Part shown: positions 42,723 through 54,946 of the stretch, in pieces
Layout: each line of letters begins with the position of its first letter
How positions within the stretch are numbered: position 1 is the stretch's first letter
DNA from: Glycine soja
Taxonomy: Eukaryota; Streptophyta; Magnoliopsida; Fabales; Fabaceae
Reading direction: 5' to 3'
DNA length: 64,000 nt
Assembly (NCBI RefSeq): GCF_004193775.1
Contig: NC_041008.1
Coordinates: forward strand, 41,511,136 to 41,575,135
The notes under the pieces: generated by a model
What the model was told of the DNA's origin: nothing
The model's input: only the letters and a program-made list of their open reading frames with translations
The model's database searches: none
Program-made: the position numbers and the translations under genes

Positions 42723-45688
42723 CTAAGTTTCATTTTTCACTTTCAAATAGTACTTTGCCCACTGGTTGCGAAGCGCCTTCAATCTTTCTGGTTCCAATGG
42801 TCTAGGATCAGTGAAATACTGCATGATATAATAAAACATAAGTTAATAATATATTAGCAATCATAATAATATGAAATTTGGTGAATTAAAAATTACCATT
42901 TCCCAATTATTCTGGAAATTTCCTAAGATTATAGTTGACATCCAATGCATGACGTAATACCCACACTCAGTGCTTCCTTTTTGTCTATTACACTAAATAC
43001 ATTATGAAATTTAGATATGCAACGTTCAGTACAAATTAGTCTACACAATACTAAAATATAAGTGAAAACATATTGTTTAAATAACTTACTTTAACAACAA
43101 TCCACCTAGCAGGAGTCTTGGATTTACTTTGTTGAGTATCGTCAAGTCCTTTCAAAGCACTATTGAATACAAACATAGATTCTTATTGTACATTTGAAAT
43201 TTTGATTTACCTGACTAATGCTAATGCAAATATATTAAAAAACAACACTGACCTATTAATTATGCCTTTGAGGTAGTTGTCTGGCTTATTATGCAACGAA
43301 CAAAACCAAATGACAACATTTTCCTTAGGCAAAATGACGACCATTTGCCAATGTGCACTGCAGTGGAGACCAATATATGTTATTATACTATTATACATTA
43401 TTTAAATTCATTTGTTGAGTTTAAGTTACCCATTCAAGTAGGCTCCTAGGTACACATCTCGTTGTGAATTTTGCATCCAGTTCTTAATGTAATTTTCTGA
43501 TTCAAATTGTGATTGGCCAGATCTCTGGATAGACTGTGGCTCGAGGAATCCATACACATCGATATTCCCAGCTCGCATACTTGTCTCAGTCATATGCCTA
43601 TTATTGTTAACACAAAGTAAATTATGCATGAAGGTAAAACAATAAATTAGGTAACTAACAATAATCTAAATTGACTTACAGAATCCACAACTGTATAACA
43701 GATATGCTGAGACATTGACCACCATGTGCAATTTCAGACAGATCTTCATGCTTTATGTACAAGGGAAAGTTTTCATTAAATAGGCCAAACAAGGTAGCAT
43801 CCCACATAACCTGCAATGGCTTCAGAAAAAGCTGTGGAATGGTCAATGTCATTAGATATAGCGGATCATCGACCTCATCATCCGGCCTATCTGTAGGTTT
43901 CGTGGGTCTCACAGCTCCCTGTTTATCCAACATAATTAATTGACATAATTTAATCACAGTAAACATTTTAATTGGAAAAATAAGCATTTAATGACACTAA
44001 AATACCTGTTCTGATAAACGCTTGACTAGATGTGTCGGCCAAGCAAGGAATGTGTTAAGAGCCTGTCCCACGACCTTAACCTCTTTAGTGGGTACAGGAA
44101 TGGGAGCATCTACATCTCTAATCTCCTCAACACCAACCTTAACTTGATCATGCAGCAAAGGAATGTTGTGAATTGTTGTAGATCCCTCATAAACTCTTCC
44201 CAGGGCAACCAGGCGAGAAGGATATTCTTCAATATACAACCCACATTTGTATGAGTCACCGGTGTCTAGATCGTTCCCTGAGGGATCAACACAACTCTCC
44301 TTTGTGCTGACACGAGCAGCTGAAGGACCAACATCAGGTTCAGGAGGCAGTGCGAGTCCCTGTGATTGCATTTGGCTGAGGGATAACATTAGCCGTCGAG
44401 TGACTTTTTCTGTGATTGAATCCTCTAGTTGGTCCTTGATTTGTTGCGTCAACTGTTGCAGGTATTCGGGAGCAATGGAGGAGGTCCTTGAAGCTGATCC
44501 AAAGTATTGTTTGATGGTTATACCGGCTCCTACAGCACGCACACGACCAGGGTGTTCTGGTCGCCCAATGGCAGCAGTCAGTATATCATGACGTCCATGG
44601 GTAACAAAGGAACCCTGTGAGGCCTGCTCCTCAAGCGCATCCTGTGAAGAACACATTTATTCTATACTTAATCACACAATAAAAAAAATAATTACAATTA
44701 TGAATTGAAAGTGACTTACAATCTTGTCAGCAATTTCCTTTGCTGCTTCAGATGTCATGTCACCAGTTTTCTTGGTGCGGGCTAGCTTCCACTTCACGTG
44801 TCGTTTGATGGGAGATGGAGGATCAATGACGGTGTCAGTGCTTCCGGATTGAGTTGCTTCCTCTAGTTTTTTCTTTCTCTTCTCATCCATCAACTTTTTT
44901 TCTAAATATTCATAACCCCCACGAGACATCACGTGAGGGGCAGTGTTTTGTTTTTGGACAGCTTGTGCTTTTTTTCGAACATTCTGTAAAAATGAAACAT
45001 TAATGAAACTCATGATTACAATGTATTATAATAAGTTCATTTAAAGTTAAAAAAATGAAAATCCCAAATTAGTTACCTCCCATGAAGGGTCTCTACGGCT
45101 CTGGCAAAATTGGGTCCATTTCTCCTTGCTAATGCCGTACATTTTGCATACAGTGTCATCAACACTATCCTTGTCAGCTGCAAGTGCCCATTTCGACGTC
45201 AAATCAGACTTAAACTGTCTCCACCGCTCCCCCACAGTCTGAAGTATTTTCTTTTTTGTCCTTAAATCAGATGCTTCAGGGATATCAAATTCAGCCTAAC
45301 AAAGAGTAAATTAGGTTTTATTAATACTAAATTCAAATATTTGGCTAACAAACAATATGGAACATGAAATAATACATGATACCTGAATATCCTCCCATAT
45401 CAAATCCTTCTGAGTAATAGGGACATGCTTCCAATTTTCGTATGTGACATCCACCTTATCACGAGCAACGATCCCTAAATATGTTCTAAATTTCTTGCTG
45501 TGGGGACCGTCTGCTTTGCCAGTAACAGGATCCACATGGACAAGGGGTCTCTCTGCCCCAACTGGTCTAGTCGCCAATAATCTTAGGCGTGAGGCCTTTC
45601 TAGTCCGCTTCAATGGTGGTGACGACGAATGCGATGCTACACCAGTAGAAGGAGGAGGAGGCGGAGGAGAGTTTGACTGTGTAGCCAT
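42723..45688 (-). CDS. CACTA second gene: plant transposase-like region fused to Ulp1-like protease
   Basis: Ten exons join with GT-AG borders and no frame break: 45688-45383, 45295-45077, 44983-44720, 44641-44006, 43918-43680, 43597-43430, 43357-43253, 43159-43090, 42992-42897 and 42818-42723, giving 732 residues. Residues 1-45 are proline- and serine-rich with a basic KRTRK stretch. About 60-215 resemble the plant transposase Ptta/En/Spm family (VGERWRQFKSDL, YGISKEKWTQFC). About 610-732 resemble a C48/Ulp1 cysteine protease, with His613 (HW), Gln673 (NRQKGS) and Cys679 (ECGYYVM). The usual Asp position reads Cys630 (WFCSLH). Role in transposition is inferred. The exon model is mine and unsupported by transcripts. 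Confidence 0.85.
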
Positions 45689-45793
45689 TTGGCTGTGAAA
45701 AAAAAAACATTAATTCAATATGTTATAAAAAATAAATGCGTATGAATGTAATTAAATGAATTGAAATTAAGTACAAAATAAAAAAAAATTACA

Positions 45794-48700
45794 TTAGACG
45801 ATGTTAATTAATTCTCCTTCATCGTGATCATTACGATTAGCATGAACATCGTCAGTTTCTTTTCCGATGACATTAGGTGACAATTGTGTGGACAAAGGAC
45901 TAACATAAGTATCAATGTATGAATAATCATCTTCAACATTGACACCTATTGTTTTTCCATGTAAAACCACTGACCACCTTTGATCACAAGGGTCTTCGAC
46001 ATAAAATACTTGTTTCGCTTGTTCTGCCATAATGAAAGGATCATTCTGGTATGCGAGTTTGTTAAGATCCACCAACGTAAATCCCACATCATCGGTCCGC
46101 ACACCGGTATTACTGTCAACCCACTTACATTTGAAAACACAGACAGTGAATTTGACATAGTTAAGCTCCCAAATTTCTTCAATGAAACCAAAGTAAGGGA
46201 TGAAAGCTACACAAGGATTGTCATCATGTACACTAGCGAAGTGTTGAGATTCAGCCCTTAGGGTAACCCCACTGTTTTGCATTGTACTTTTTTGGTCTTG
46301 TGCTTTTGTATAGAAGGAATACTTGTTTATATCATATCCTTGCCAAGTTATAACATTTCTTTTAGGTCCATCTGCTAGCTTTCTCAACATTTCAGAAGCA
46401 TTATCATCAGCCAAGATTGTGTGTTTAAACCAATCTAGGAAAGTCTTGTTATGTTTTTTCAACACTGAGTTCTTCGACATTTTTGGATTACTTTGTTTGA
46501 CTTAATTTTCATGACGAACTATGTATGGCAAAACTTCATTACTATTATTCAACACATACAAGTGAGCTTGTTGCAAATCTTCTACACTTGGAGTGATGAC
46601 ATGCAGTCCTCTTGAACCCTTACCTCTTACTCTTTCGTCATGCCGAGACTCGGGAAGCCCAACAGGTTTAGCTTTTTCAATGTACTCTGAACAAAATTCA
46701 ATGGCTTCTTCTGCAATGTACCTTTCAACAATAGATGCTTCAGGACGGTGTAGATTTTTGGTATACCCTTTTAAGATCTTCATGTATCGCTCAACTGGAT
46801 ACATCCACCGCAAATAAACAGGACCACAACATTTGATTTCTCTGACTAGATGAATAATTAAGTGAACCATGATGTCAAAGAATGCAGGCGGAAAATACAT
46901 CTCCAACTCACACAATATAATAGCAGCCTCATTTTCCAGTTCGTCTAACTTCACAGGATCAAGAACTTTGCTACATATAGAATTGAAGAAAAAGCACAGC
47001 CGAGTTATGGCAAGCCTGACTTTGTTAGGCAAAATGTCTCGTATGGCCACCGATAACAATTGTTGCATCAAGACGTGACAATCATGAGACTTTAAGCCTA
47101 CCAACTTAAGATCCTTCAAATGCACAAGGCTCTTAATATTTGAAGAGTATCCTTGTGGAACTTTGACCCGTCGTAGGCATTGACAAAAACTGAACTTTTC
47201 CTTTCTGGACAAAGTATGACAAGCTGGAGGCAAGTATATTTTTCTACCATCAGACCTTGGATGTAACGACGCTCGAATACCCATCTCAGCTAGATCTTGA
47301 CGAGTATTCAAACCATCTTTTGTCTTGCCGTGAATGTTAAGGAGCGTCCCAATGAGACTATCACATACATTTTTCTCCACATGCATAACATCAATACAAT
47401 GTCTAACATCTAGATCAACCCAATACGGAAGATCAAACAAAATCGACCTTTTCTTCCATATGCAAGTCTTATTTTTGTCTTTCTTTTGGACCTTTCCAAA
47501 TATTGTATTTAGGTGTTGAACCCGCTGGAAAATCTGGTCACCAGTCAACGGTACCGGTGCATTTTCATGCTCTTGACTTCCATTAAATGCTTTTTTCAAT
47601 CGTCGGTAAGGATGATGAGGTTTAAGAAAACGTCGATGCCTAGTGTAAACTGTTTTTCTTCCATGTTTCAGTTGTATGTAGCTTGTGTCTTCTTCACAGA
47701 TGGGGCATGCACGATGGCCTTTAACACTGTAACCGCTCAAATTCCCATATGCTGGAAAATCATTAATGGTACAAAAAAGCATTGCACGTAAATTAAATGT
47801 CTCATTTCGAAACCCATCAAACACTAAAACTCCTTCGTCCCACAACTTTGTAAGGTCTTCAATCAAGGGATTGAGATAAACATCGATGTCATTTCCTGGC
47901 TGTCTTGGGCCCGTTATCATCATAGACAACATCATGTATTTTCGTTTCATACACAACCAAGGAGGCAAATTGTAAATCACTAGCAAAACTGGCCACGAAC
48001 TGTGTTGCGTGCTTAAACTGCCATATGGATTCATTCCATCAGTGGCTAGTCCAAGCCTAAGATTTCTTGCCTCTTTGCCAAAATCCGGATACAAACGGTC
48101 TATCTTCTTCCATTGCAAGGAATCAGCCGGATGACGAAGCATTCCATCACAGTTTCTCTCATTTGCATGCCATGTAAGGTCTTTTGCGTCGTCTCCATTA
48201 GCAAACATACGCTTAAACCTTGGAATGATCGGAAGATATCACAACACCTTCGCTGGGGGGCCCTTGTTTGAGTTTTCATCACTACTACACTCCTCATCAT
48301 CCTTGAGTTTGTACCGTGATACCCCACACCTAGGGCATTTCGACATTTCTTGAAATTGATGTCTGTATAATATGCAATCATTCGGGCAAGCATGAATCTT
48401 CTGATACTCCATACCCATAGGACACAATATTTTCTTTGCTTGATAGTAACTTTTAGGCAATGTGTTTTCCTCTGGAAGCATGTCGTGCACTACTTGAAGC
48501 AGTGAACTAAAGCTTTTGTCACTCCACCCATATCTGGCTTTGATATTAACCAGACTTAAAACTGCCGACAACAGCGTCAACGAATTCTTGCACCCCGGAT
48601 ACAAAGGTTTCTTTGAATCAGTTTGTAATGTATCATACATAGGGGCATGTGCTTGCTGAAAAGACTCTTGTCCAAGGTCACGAATCATATCCTCCAAGCG

Positions 48701-48988
48701 ATCTCCCATTTCTACATCAAACGGTTCGGATTGTTGCCCACTCTGCATGTCTGTCATTTCACCATGCCATATCCACGTCGTATAATTCCTCTTAATTCCA
48801 TCACACAACAGATGCTCTCGTATGTCATCCAGTATTTGTCGTCTTCCATTCAAACAATTGATGCAAGGACAATAATATTTTCCATCTTCATCCGGTTGAC
48901 CTCTTTCTGAAGCAAATTGTAAGAATTGCTCGACGCCTTCCTCATATTCTGGGCTGATGCGACTTTCATTCATCCAACTTCGATCCAT
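45794..48988 (-). pseudogene. CACTA TNP2 transposase with two nonsense codons
   Basis: One continuous phase of 1,065 codons from an ATG at 48988 that lies directly behind an AG splice acceptor. Domains: transposase-associated domain (about 3-80, with C-x-C-x-x-C), the region up to CPRCG near 230, TNP2/Transposase_21 (about 265-480, with ATDGMNPY and CPIC), the VMHVEKNVCDSLIGTL block, DUF4218 (about 690-800, ELEMYFPPAFFDIM) and DUF4216 (about 925-1005, YFGFIEEIWELNY). Two stops interrupt it: TGA at 48239-48241, at a place where the family has Trp, and TAA at 46502-46504 before DUF4216. No frameshift is present. The enzyme family cuts CACTA ends for transposition in the nucleus. This copy should not make it unless the stops are bypassed. 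Confidence 0.93.
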
Positions 48989-49514
48989 CTAAGTAATAAC
49001 TCGGTCATACTCTCAAAGTTATTCGATGCATGAAAATCTCACTTTTTTATTAAAGGTGTGGCCCTATCCCATTCGGCAAGACCGTCTTTTATGGTAGCTT
49101 CATACATCAGGGTTAATTCTATTTTGTTAAATTTGACAAAATTTTGGCAGCATTTCGCATTGGTCTCTAAGTACACGACATGAAATCGGTGAAATTAATT
49201 TCCCGATAATCAAGTATGCACTCAGAGAACAACTAGAAATGCATTACCAAAATTTTATCAAATTAAACAAAATAATTTTAACCTTAACACATGAATCTAC
49301 CATAAAAATATCAGTCTCCCCAAACTGTCCAAACGGACAATTCAAGATTGAATACAATGATTAATGCAAACTGTCCGCAAGAATCATTGCATCCAATCTC
49401 AAACGGGAATCTAAGGTTCACTCATCATGAACACAATTTGTATAGCATATATCAATTGTCATTAATGGCAGTGAACACGTAATAAAAATATTCATTGGTA
49501 ACAAACATTTGTAC

Positions 49515-49582
49515 CTGTGATGATGAGCAGCACGGTCCAAAATGAAAGCAAGAATCAAAGAAATAACTGAATGAACACCTAC
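49515..49582 (-). other. Candidate 5' leader exon of the TNP2 gene (third)
   Basis: Bounded by an acceptor (cttatgtag) and a donor (CATCACAG followed by GTACAAATG). It has no long open frame. Together with the acceptor immediately before the TNP2 ATG it suggests a spliced leader. Confidence 0.4.
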
Positions 49583-49699
49583 ATAAGACAATTTTGTGTA
49601 TGATAAAAAAAAAGAGTAAGATTAAGTATAACAAGCGCTCAGAAGATATGAAAACAATTTATTCTAAATTATATCAAAAAAAATGTCTTACTTCTTTCT

Positions 49700-49704
49700 C
49701 TTTT

Positions 49705-49769
<65 letters not shown>

Positions 49770-49780
49770 GCACACACACA
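49700..49780. repeat. TA/CA microsatellite inside the CACTA element
   Basis: A (TA)n run of about 50 bp followed by (CA)n from about 49761 to 49780. Non-coding; the open frames across it are artefacts of the dinucleotide repeats. Confidence 0.9.
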
Positions 49781-49791
49781 ACTTCTATTAC

Positions 49792-49888
49792 CTCTCAGAA
49801 GATCACAGAACTGCACTGTGGACAGGCCCAGTCATAGGGTCCCCCACTTTCTTTATGGCTTCAAACGTTGTGCCATCCACTAGTATCC
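49792..49888 (-). other. Candidate 5' leader exon of the TNP2 gene (second)
   Basis: Bounded by an acceptor (attcaatgacag) and a donor (TCTGAGAG followed by GTAATAG). GC-richer than its surroundings. One phase reads ILVDGTTFEAIKKVGDPMTG and then stops, which I cannot assign. It could be a captured host exon. Confidence 0.4.
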
Positions 49889-49889
49889 C

Positions 49890-52800
49890 TGTCATTGAAT
49901 CAAGTCGTGTTATTGCATGTCTCATTAGAAAATGACATGACATGAGTTTAATTTAATTATAACGAGAAGTGTTAAAAACCTATATATTTTTTTAAAGCAT
50001 TCTTTTAATCAAATTTTTTATAACGAGTTAAACCTTATTGAAAATATAAACTGCTCTGCTCTGTCTCCGTGTGACACAATTTTCATTATTCATATAACCA
50101 AACTCATCCAATAATAGTAGTACACTCGATCGGAACATAAATAACAAAAGGGTAATAGTAGGAATTCAGAATACTGTTAAATTATAAGATGAATCTCACA
50201 AAATTAATAAAATAATAAGATATGAATCTCACTAAATAATTAATAAATATAATTTTTTTTAATGGGTAGTAACAAGTAATTTTATTGTCAGCTTGTGAGA
50301 ACAGAATAATAAAAACAAAAAAAGTACCGTCAACTTTAGTTGAGTTGTTAGTCTTCAATCTTAATTACCCACGACTCTTCTCATCTTCCAAGTTCCAACT
50401 ACCTGTGCAATGCATGCCGTCAATGCTCAGAATAAATCATAATCTGCTATTTTTGTATTACCCTCTCTCCTTAGTATTTTTGAAAAAGTAAAGTGTATTA
50501 TAAGTCCCCTTAGTAGCATATTGATTCAATCTTGTCCAACATTATCAAGATACGCTAAATCAATCCCAGTGATATATTGATTAAATTTGAGCTATATTTT
50601 GTCAGATTTTATTTTAGCGATTCCATTTTAAAAGGCAAAAGAGAACAAATACACAAACAAATATCTTCTTGGTGGTGGGGCCAGTCTGCAAATTTATTAA
50701 TAGCCTAATGAACTCTACGAAGTACACTAAAGATCATGAACTAAAAAACATAAACAAGTTTATAGATTTTGTCACTAGTATGGCAATCATACAAGTTTAC
50801 TGATTAAGGTAGAAGTAACTTGTGATATCAGGGATTTAAATCCTGAAGTGTCTACTCTGGAGATAATACTGTGTAGATTCCTAATAAAAAAATAAAACAA
50901 AAAAGATGTGTTATACTAAAGTAAAAAAGCTTTTCAGTCATAATAGCCTAAACATTGATTATATAGATTTTTTAAAATTTTACTTCGGAAACCAGTGCCA
51001 TCTTAGTGCCAGTTGTGTATTTTTTTTTTTTGTTAACCAAACTCTATTGTACATTATTAAGATAAAATTTTGACAGAAGAATAACACTAAAAAAATAAAT
51101 AACTATATCTAGTTTTATCTTCAAATAAATCCTTTTGGCATTTAAGCTAATAGGAGGGAGTGGTTAATGTGTCCTGACCAAGTGAAAAAGGAAAGCCAGG
51201 CCAAGCTATACTCTTGGATAATGGTATGGCTGTGCAATAGTGCATGTTTGATTTTCAAGCTTCTCATAACAAATGTCTTCCAAACTTCAAATATCAATCA
51301 GTATTCAGCAAGTTCAAACATCAAAACCACAACTATTAAATCCCACAGTTAAAATTACAATCAACAATACACAAAAAAAAAAGTCCTTAAGAACTGACAC
51401 GCAATCGATTTGGTAACACTAAAAGGAAAACAAGGCACATTCACTTCAATCACAACGTAACATAGGTTTTCTATCCAATTAGATTAATACAGTTCAAACC
51501 AACCAAACCTAAAATATTACATCCCCTTTTCTAATTTCTCGTTTCAAAACAAAAAATATATATATAATCCTATACAAACAACGACTCCGTAGTATGATGA
51601 ATAGAGAATGCGTAATGTAATAAGGAAAAGGAAAAGTGAGAAGGGAAGAGAAGAAGCGTACCGAAGAAGAAGAAGAAGAAGAAGAGAGGGTTTGAGAGAG
51701 TGAGAGTAAAAAGGGTAGAAGCGAGAGAGGCGCGATTCTGTGTAGTGACTGATGGGTTTTGTCTACAATTGTTCTTTTTTGACCGTGTCTAGCACTCTTT
51801 TAGTTTAGAACGAACGAAATGTTACACTTTCAATTTCATGATGGATCCTACATCATCAGCACCCCCAAATACTTAATGATTACACGTGAATTAACATATT
51901 TTGGCTTTAATTAATTCGATGATGAATGTCATCAGACTTTTTTTATTCATAAGCAGTCATTTCTTAAATATGTGTCATGAAACACGTTTTCTTATTGTAT
52001 TTATTTATGAGTTTATTTTAATACATTATTATTATTATTATAAAATATATTTTAATTAATTAAAATTATTTTAAATATAATATTATAATTATTACAAAAT
52101 TCAATAAATTTTAATTATAAAAAAACATGCTTAGCTAATAATATAAAAATCATAATTAAATTATTTATTTATTCATTCATTCTTTTACACCGTGGCCATT
52201 AGAATTAAATTTAAACCTTAAGTAAATTGTTTAAGTTCATATTTATAAAAACAATTCAAGCATGCTCTTTGAGAATCAATTAATTGGTATTGTCAGAATC
52301 TATGTGCAATTAAATTTACGTAGGTGTGCATAAAATTCATGTAAATATACGAGAAATTTATTATGGAATAAGCAAGTAAACAATTTATCTTCACATTTAA
52401 TAATTTCAGTGGTTTATTTCATAATAAAGTTGTGTTTATTATTTAAGTTAAATTTTCATACACTATTAATGCAAATATATTTTAAACTATTAAATAATTA
52501 TAAATTATGTTAAATATGATAATTAATGTAATTATTATAAAAACTACCAATTAAATTATACACGACAATCTATGTAATTAAATAGAAGTATTTTTTTTAA
52601 CTGCCAGAAATTTTAAATAAATTATTTTTGTTAATGAGTGTTTTAAAATATTAGTTAAAAATTATTTCATGTTTTTTTTTCAATTTTTTTTAATTTAGGT
52701 CTTAAAATAATATTATTGAAAAAGTTCTGATAATTAATCATTTTAAAGAGAATATTTTTTTTTTCATTTACTCAAAATCTGTGGACCGTTTACACCAGAT

Positions 52801-54384
52801 TTTAATGGAAGTAATATTTAAATCTCTCACGCGCGAGTGGCTGCTTTCTCTCCCCTTTCTTCAAGAATTTGGACTACATTGGTAGTTAATTAATTACTAG
52901 TACAATGTATGCCCAATAAAGTAGTCGAATTTAGTTAACCCATGTGAATTTTCATAATTATTACGACATGACCCAAACAATCAATGTGGCTGCTCCTAGA
53001 AGGAATTGTTAGAATAAAAAATGAACCCAATTAGACGTTTAATAGACTTAATCATGATCAACATCATTAACGTTTAGTTTTCATTAAAACCAAATTAATA
53101 GTTAAATTGTTTTGATCCAATTAAACTTTGTCGTCTAAAATACGGAAAGAAAAGTTTGTTGAATAATTAGTATTACCAGTAATTACTCTAAATTTGTTAT
53201 TTCCTATATTAAATACATGCCGACTAAGTTAAATCAGTTTGCTGTTTTATTAGTAAAATAGAAAAAACTAGAAAATAAATCCTTTTGTTATTTCCTATAT
53301 TAAATACAACTTTTGTCTACTCTAAATTTTATCCACTTATCTTCAAATAAATCCTTTTGTTATTTTTCTTACCTTTTATTAGTAAATAAATATTTTATCC
53401 TTAATATTAAAATAATCATATTAAATAAATTAAATAAATTTTTATTTTAATAATACTTATTTCAAAAAAGAAAGAAATCCCTACATATTCTACGACCTCT
53501 ATTTCAAACATATTAAAAAAAAAGAAAACTAAAAAGTCACCGGCCCAACGACTTCTAAAAAAATCAAATTTCATAATAAAGTCAAAGAAATTTGGACCAA
53601 CAATGTTTTTTTTCATCTACAAGATCCAAATCCAAAATCTTACTTTAACTCACTACTATTTGGACCAACAATTTATCGATATACAACTTAATATTTGATT
53701 TATTTTTCTATAATCAAAGTTTTTAAATAAAAATTAAAAAAAAATCAGGAATACATGGATACTTATGTTTTTTTTTATATATCTAATCAATATCTCTTAT
53801 TTATCTCTTCATATCTCAAATCTCATTACCTATAACATTTATACTTTTTTTTACTTTTCTTTCTCTCTCACTAGGTATTGTTAGCATATTAGGTATTTAT
53901 CAATAATTTTTCTATTCTTTATGATATACTTCCTCATCTGTTCTTAAAAATATAAGATTATTTTTAAAAAAATCCTTAAATACAAGGCATAGTGCATTTT
54001 AATTATTAACAATTATTTTTTATATAATAAATTGTTGATTAATTTTCATGGGATATAATCACATTTTTTAAAATATGCATCTTCTTAACGGCATGTATTT
54101 AGTATTATGCAAGAATCATATCTTAAATTAATTTTTATAATTTTTTATAAATAACTTTGCTTAGTCAAATGATAAAAAATATGACGAAGTCTGGTCAAAT
54201 TTTGTTGATTAAATAATAATAAGATTAAAATTACGAAATTCATTTTAAAAATGTAGTTTAATTTTTAAATGTTTACCTTTTGAATTTATAATTGTTTCTT
54301 AATTATTATATTTTTTTAATTAAAATATAATTAATAACACAATATATGATTTTTTTAAAAATATTTAAATAATTAAAAAAAAAG
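49890..54384. other. Non-coding 5' part of the CACTA element
   Basis: Apart from the candidate leader exon and a GAA run (51664-51683) I see no coding sequence. 51.8-54.4 kb is strongly AT-rich. Confidence 0.5.
51662..51775 (-). other. Candidate first leader exon and promoter-proximal region of the TNP2 gene
   Basis: On the minus strand this is a pyrimidine-rich segment with CTCTCGCTTC, ACTCTCACTCTC and a (CTT)n run. It ends in a strong-looking donor (CTTCG followed by GTACGC at 51661). Such CT-rich leaders are typical of plant 5' untranslated exons. It would place the transcription start near 51.75-51.8 kb. Confidence 0.45.
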
Positions 54385-54835
54385 TTTATATTAACATCGG
54401 TTTTTGGAAAACCGATGTTAACGTATGATACGTTAACATCGGTTTTTTAAAAACCGATGTTAACGTATATGCATTAACATCGGTTTTCTAAAAAACCGAT
54501 GTTAATGCATACACGTTAACATCGGTTTGTGAAAAACCGATGTTAACATCATTAGTTAACATCGGTTTTTTAAAAACCGATGTTAACGTGTATGCATTAA
54601 CATCGGTTTTCTAAAAAACCGATGTTAACATATTATACGTTAACATCGGTTTTTGAAAAACCGATGTTAACATCATTAGTTAACATCGGTTTTCCAAAAA
54701 CCGATGTTAACGTGTATGCATTAACATCGATTTTTTGGAAAACCGATGTTAAGAAGGATACTTTATTTACAAATATGCCACTGCGTTTAACTTAACATCG
54801 ATTTTGTATAAAACCGATGTTAATAAGCCGATGTT
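54385..54835. repeat. Right subterminal repeat array of the CACTA element
   Basis: About ten near-perfect hairpins, each TTAACATCGGTTTT followed by a short A/T loop and AAAACCGATGTTAA, with a period of roughly 41 bp. Spacers such as CGTATGATACG and GTGTATGCA are partly palindromic as well. The array is far more regular than the left one. Confidence 0.92.
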
Positions 54836-54880
54836 AAAACTACTTTTTGTAGTAGTGTATATTATTGTTATAGAAACTCT

Positions 54881-54907
54881 TTTGATTAAAAATAATATAG
54901 TTTGATT

Positions 54908-54945
<38 letters not shown>
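54881..54945. mobile_element. Right arm of the TA-flanked palindromic element
   Basis: 32-base arm 54881-54912, the exact reverse complement of the left arm, followed by a (TA)n run to about 54943. Beyond it the old reversed LTR resumes. Confidence 0.8.

Positions 54946-54946
<1 letters not shown>

Larger units (their letters stand above)
41750..54857 (-). mobile_element. 13.1-kb CACTA (En/Spm) transposon with two genes
   Basis: Both termini are intact: left CACTACTAGAAAATAAGG and right (reversed) CACTACTACAAAAAGTAG, each then entering TTTTAACATCGG. The 3-bp target duplication is TAT at 41747-41749 and 54858-54860. Subterminal arrays of the ACATCGGTTTT motif occupy 41770-42480 and 54390-54830. 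Both genes lie on the minus strand: a TNP2 transposase (45794-48988) and a spliced second gene (42723-45688) that follows it. The intact ends and duplication suggest relatively recent insertion. The transposase nonsense codons suggest it now needs another copy to move. Confidence 0.95.

Noticed and set aside
46593..47791. Plus-strand frames opposite the TNP2 gene (also 44030-44591 and 45444-45698).
   Set aside because: They are antisense shadows of the transposase and accessory genes.
49683..49935. Plus-strand ORFs across the TA/CA microsatellite.
   Set aside because: They consist of dinucleotide-repeat translation and overlap a candidate minus-strand exon.
50390..50440. Minus-strand text SIDGMHCTGSWNLED, briefly similar to a Harbinger nuclease motif.
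   Set aside because: Too short, no neighbouring catalytic motifs, and followed by a stop within 22 codons.
53416..53616. Short minus-strand ORF at 53416-53616.
   Set aside because: Composition is low-complexity F/I/K from AT-rich DNA; no homology is recognisable.
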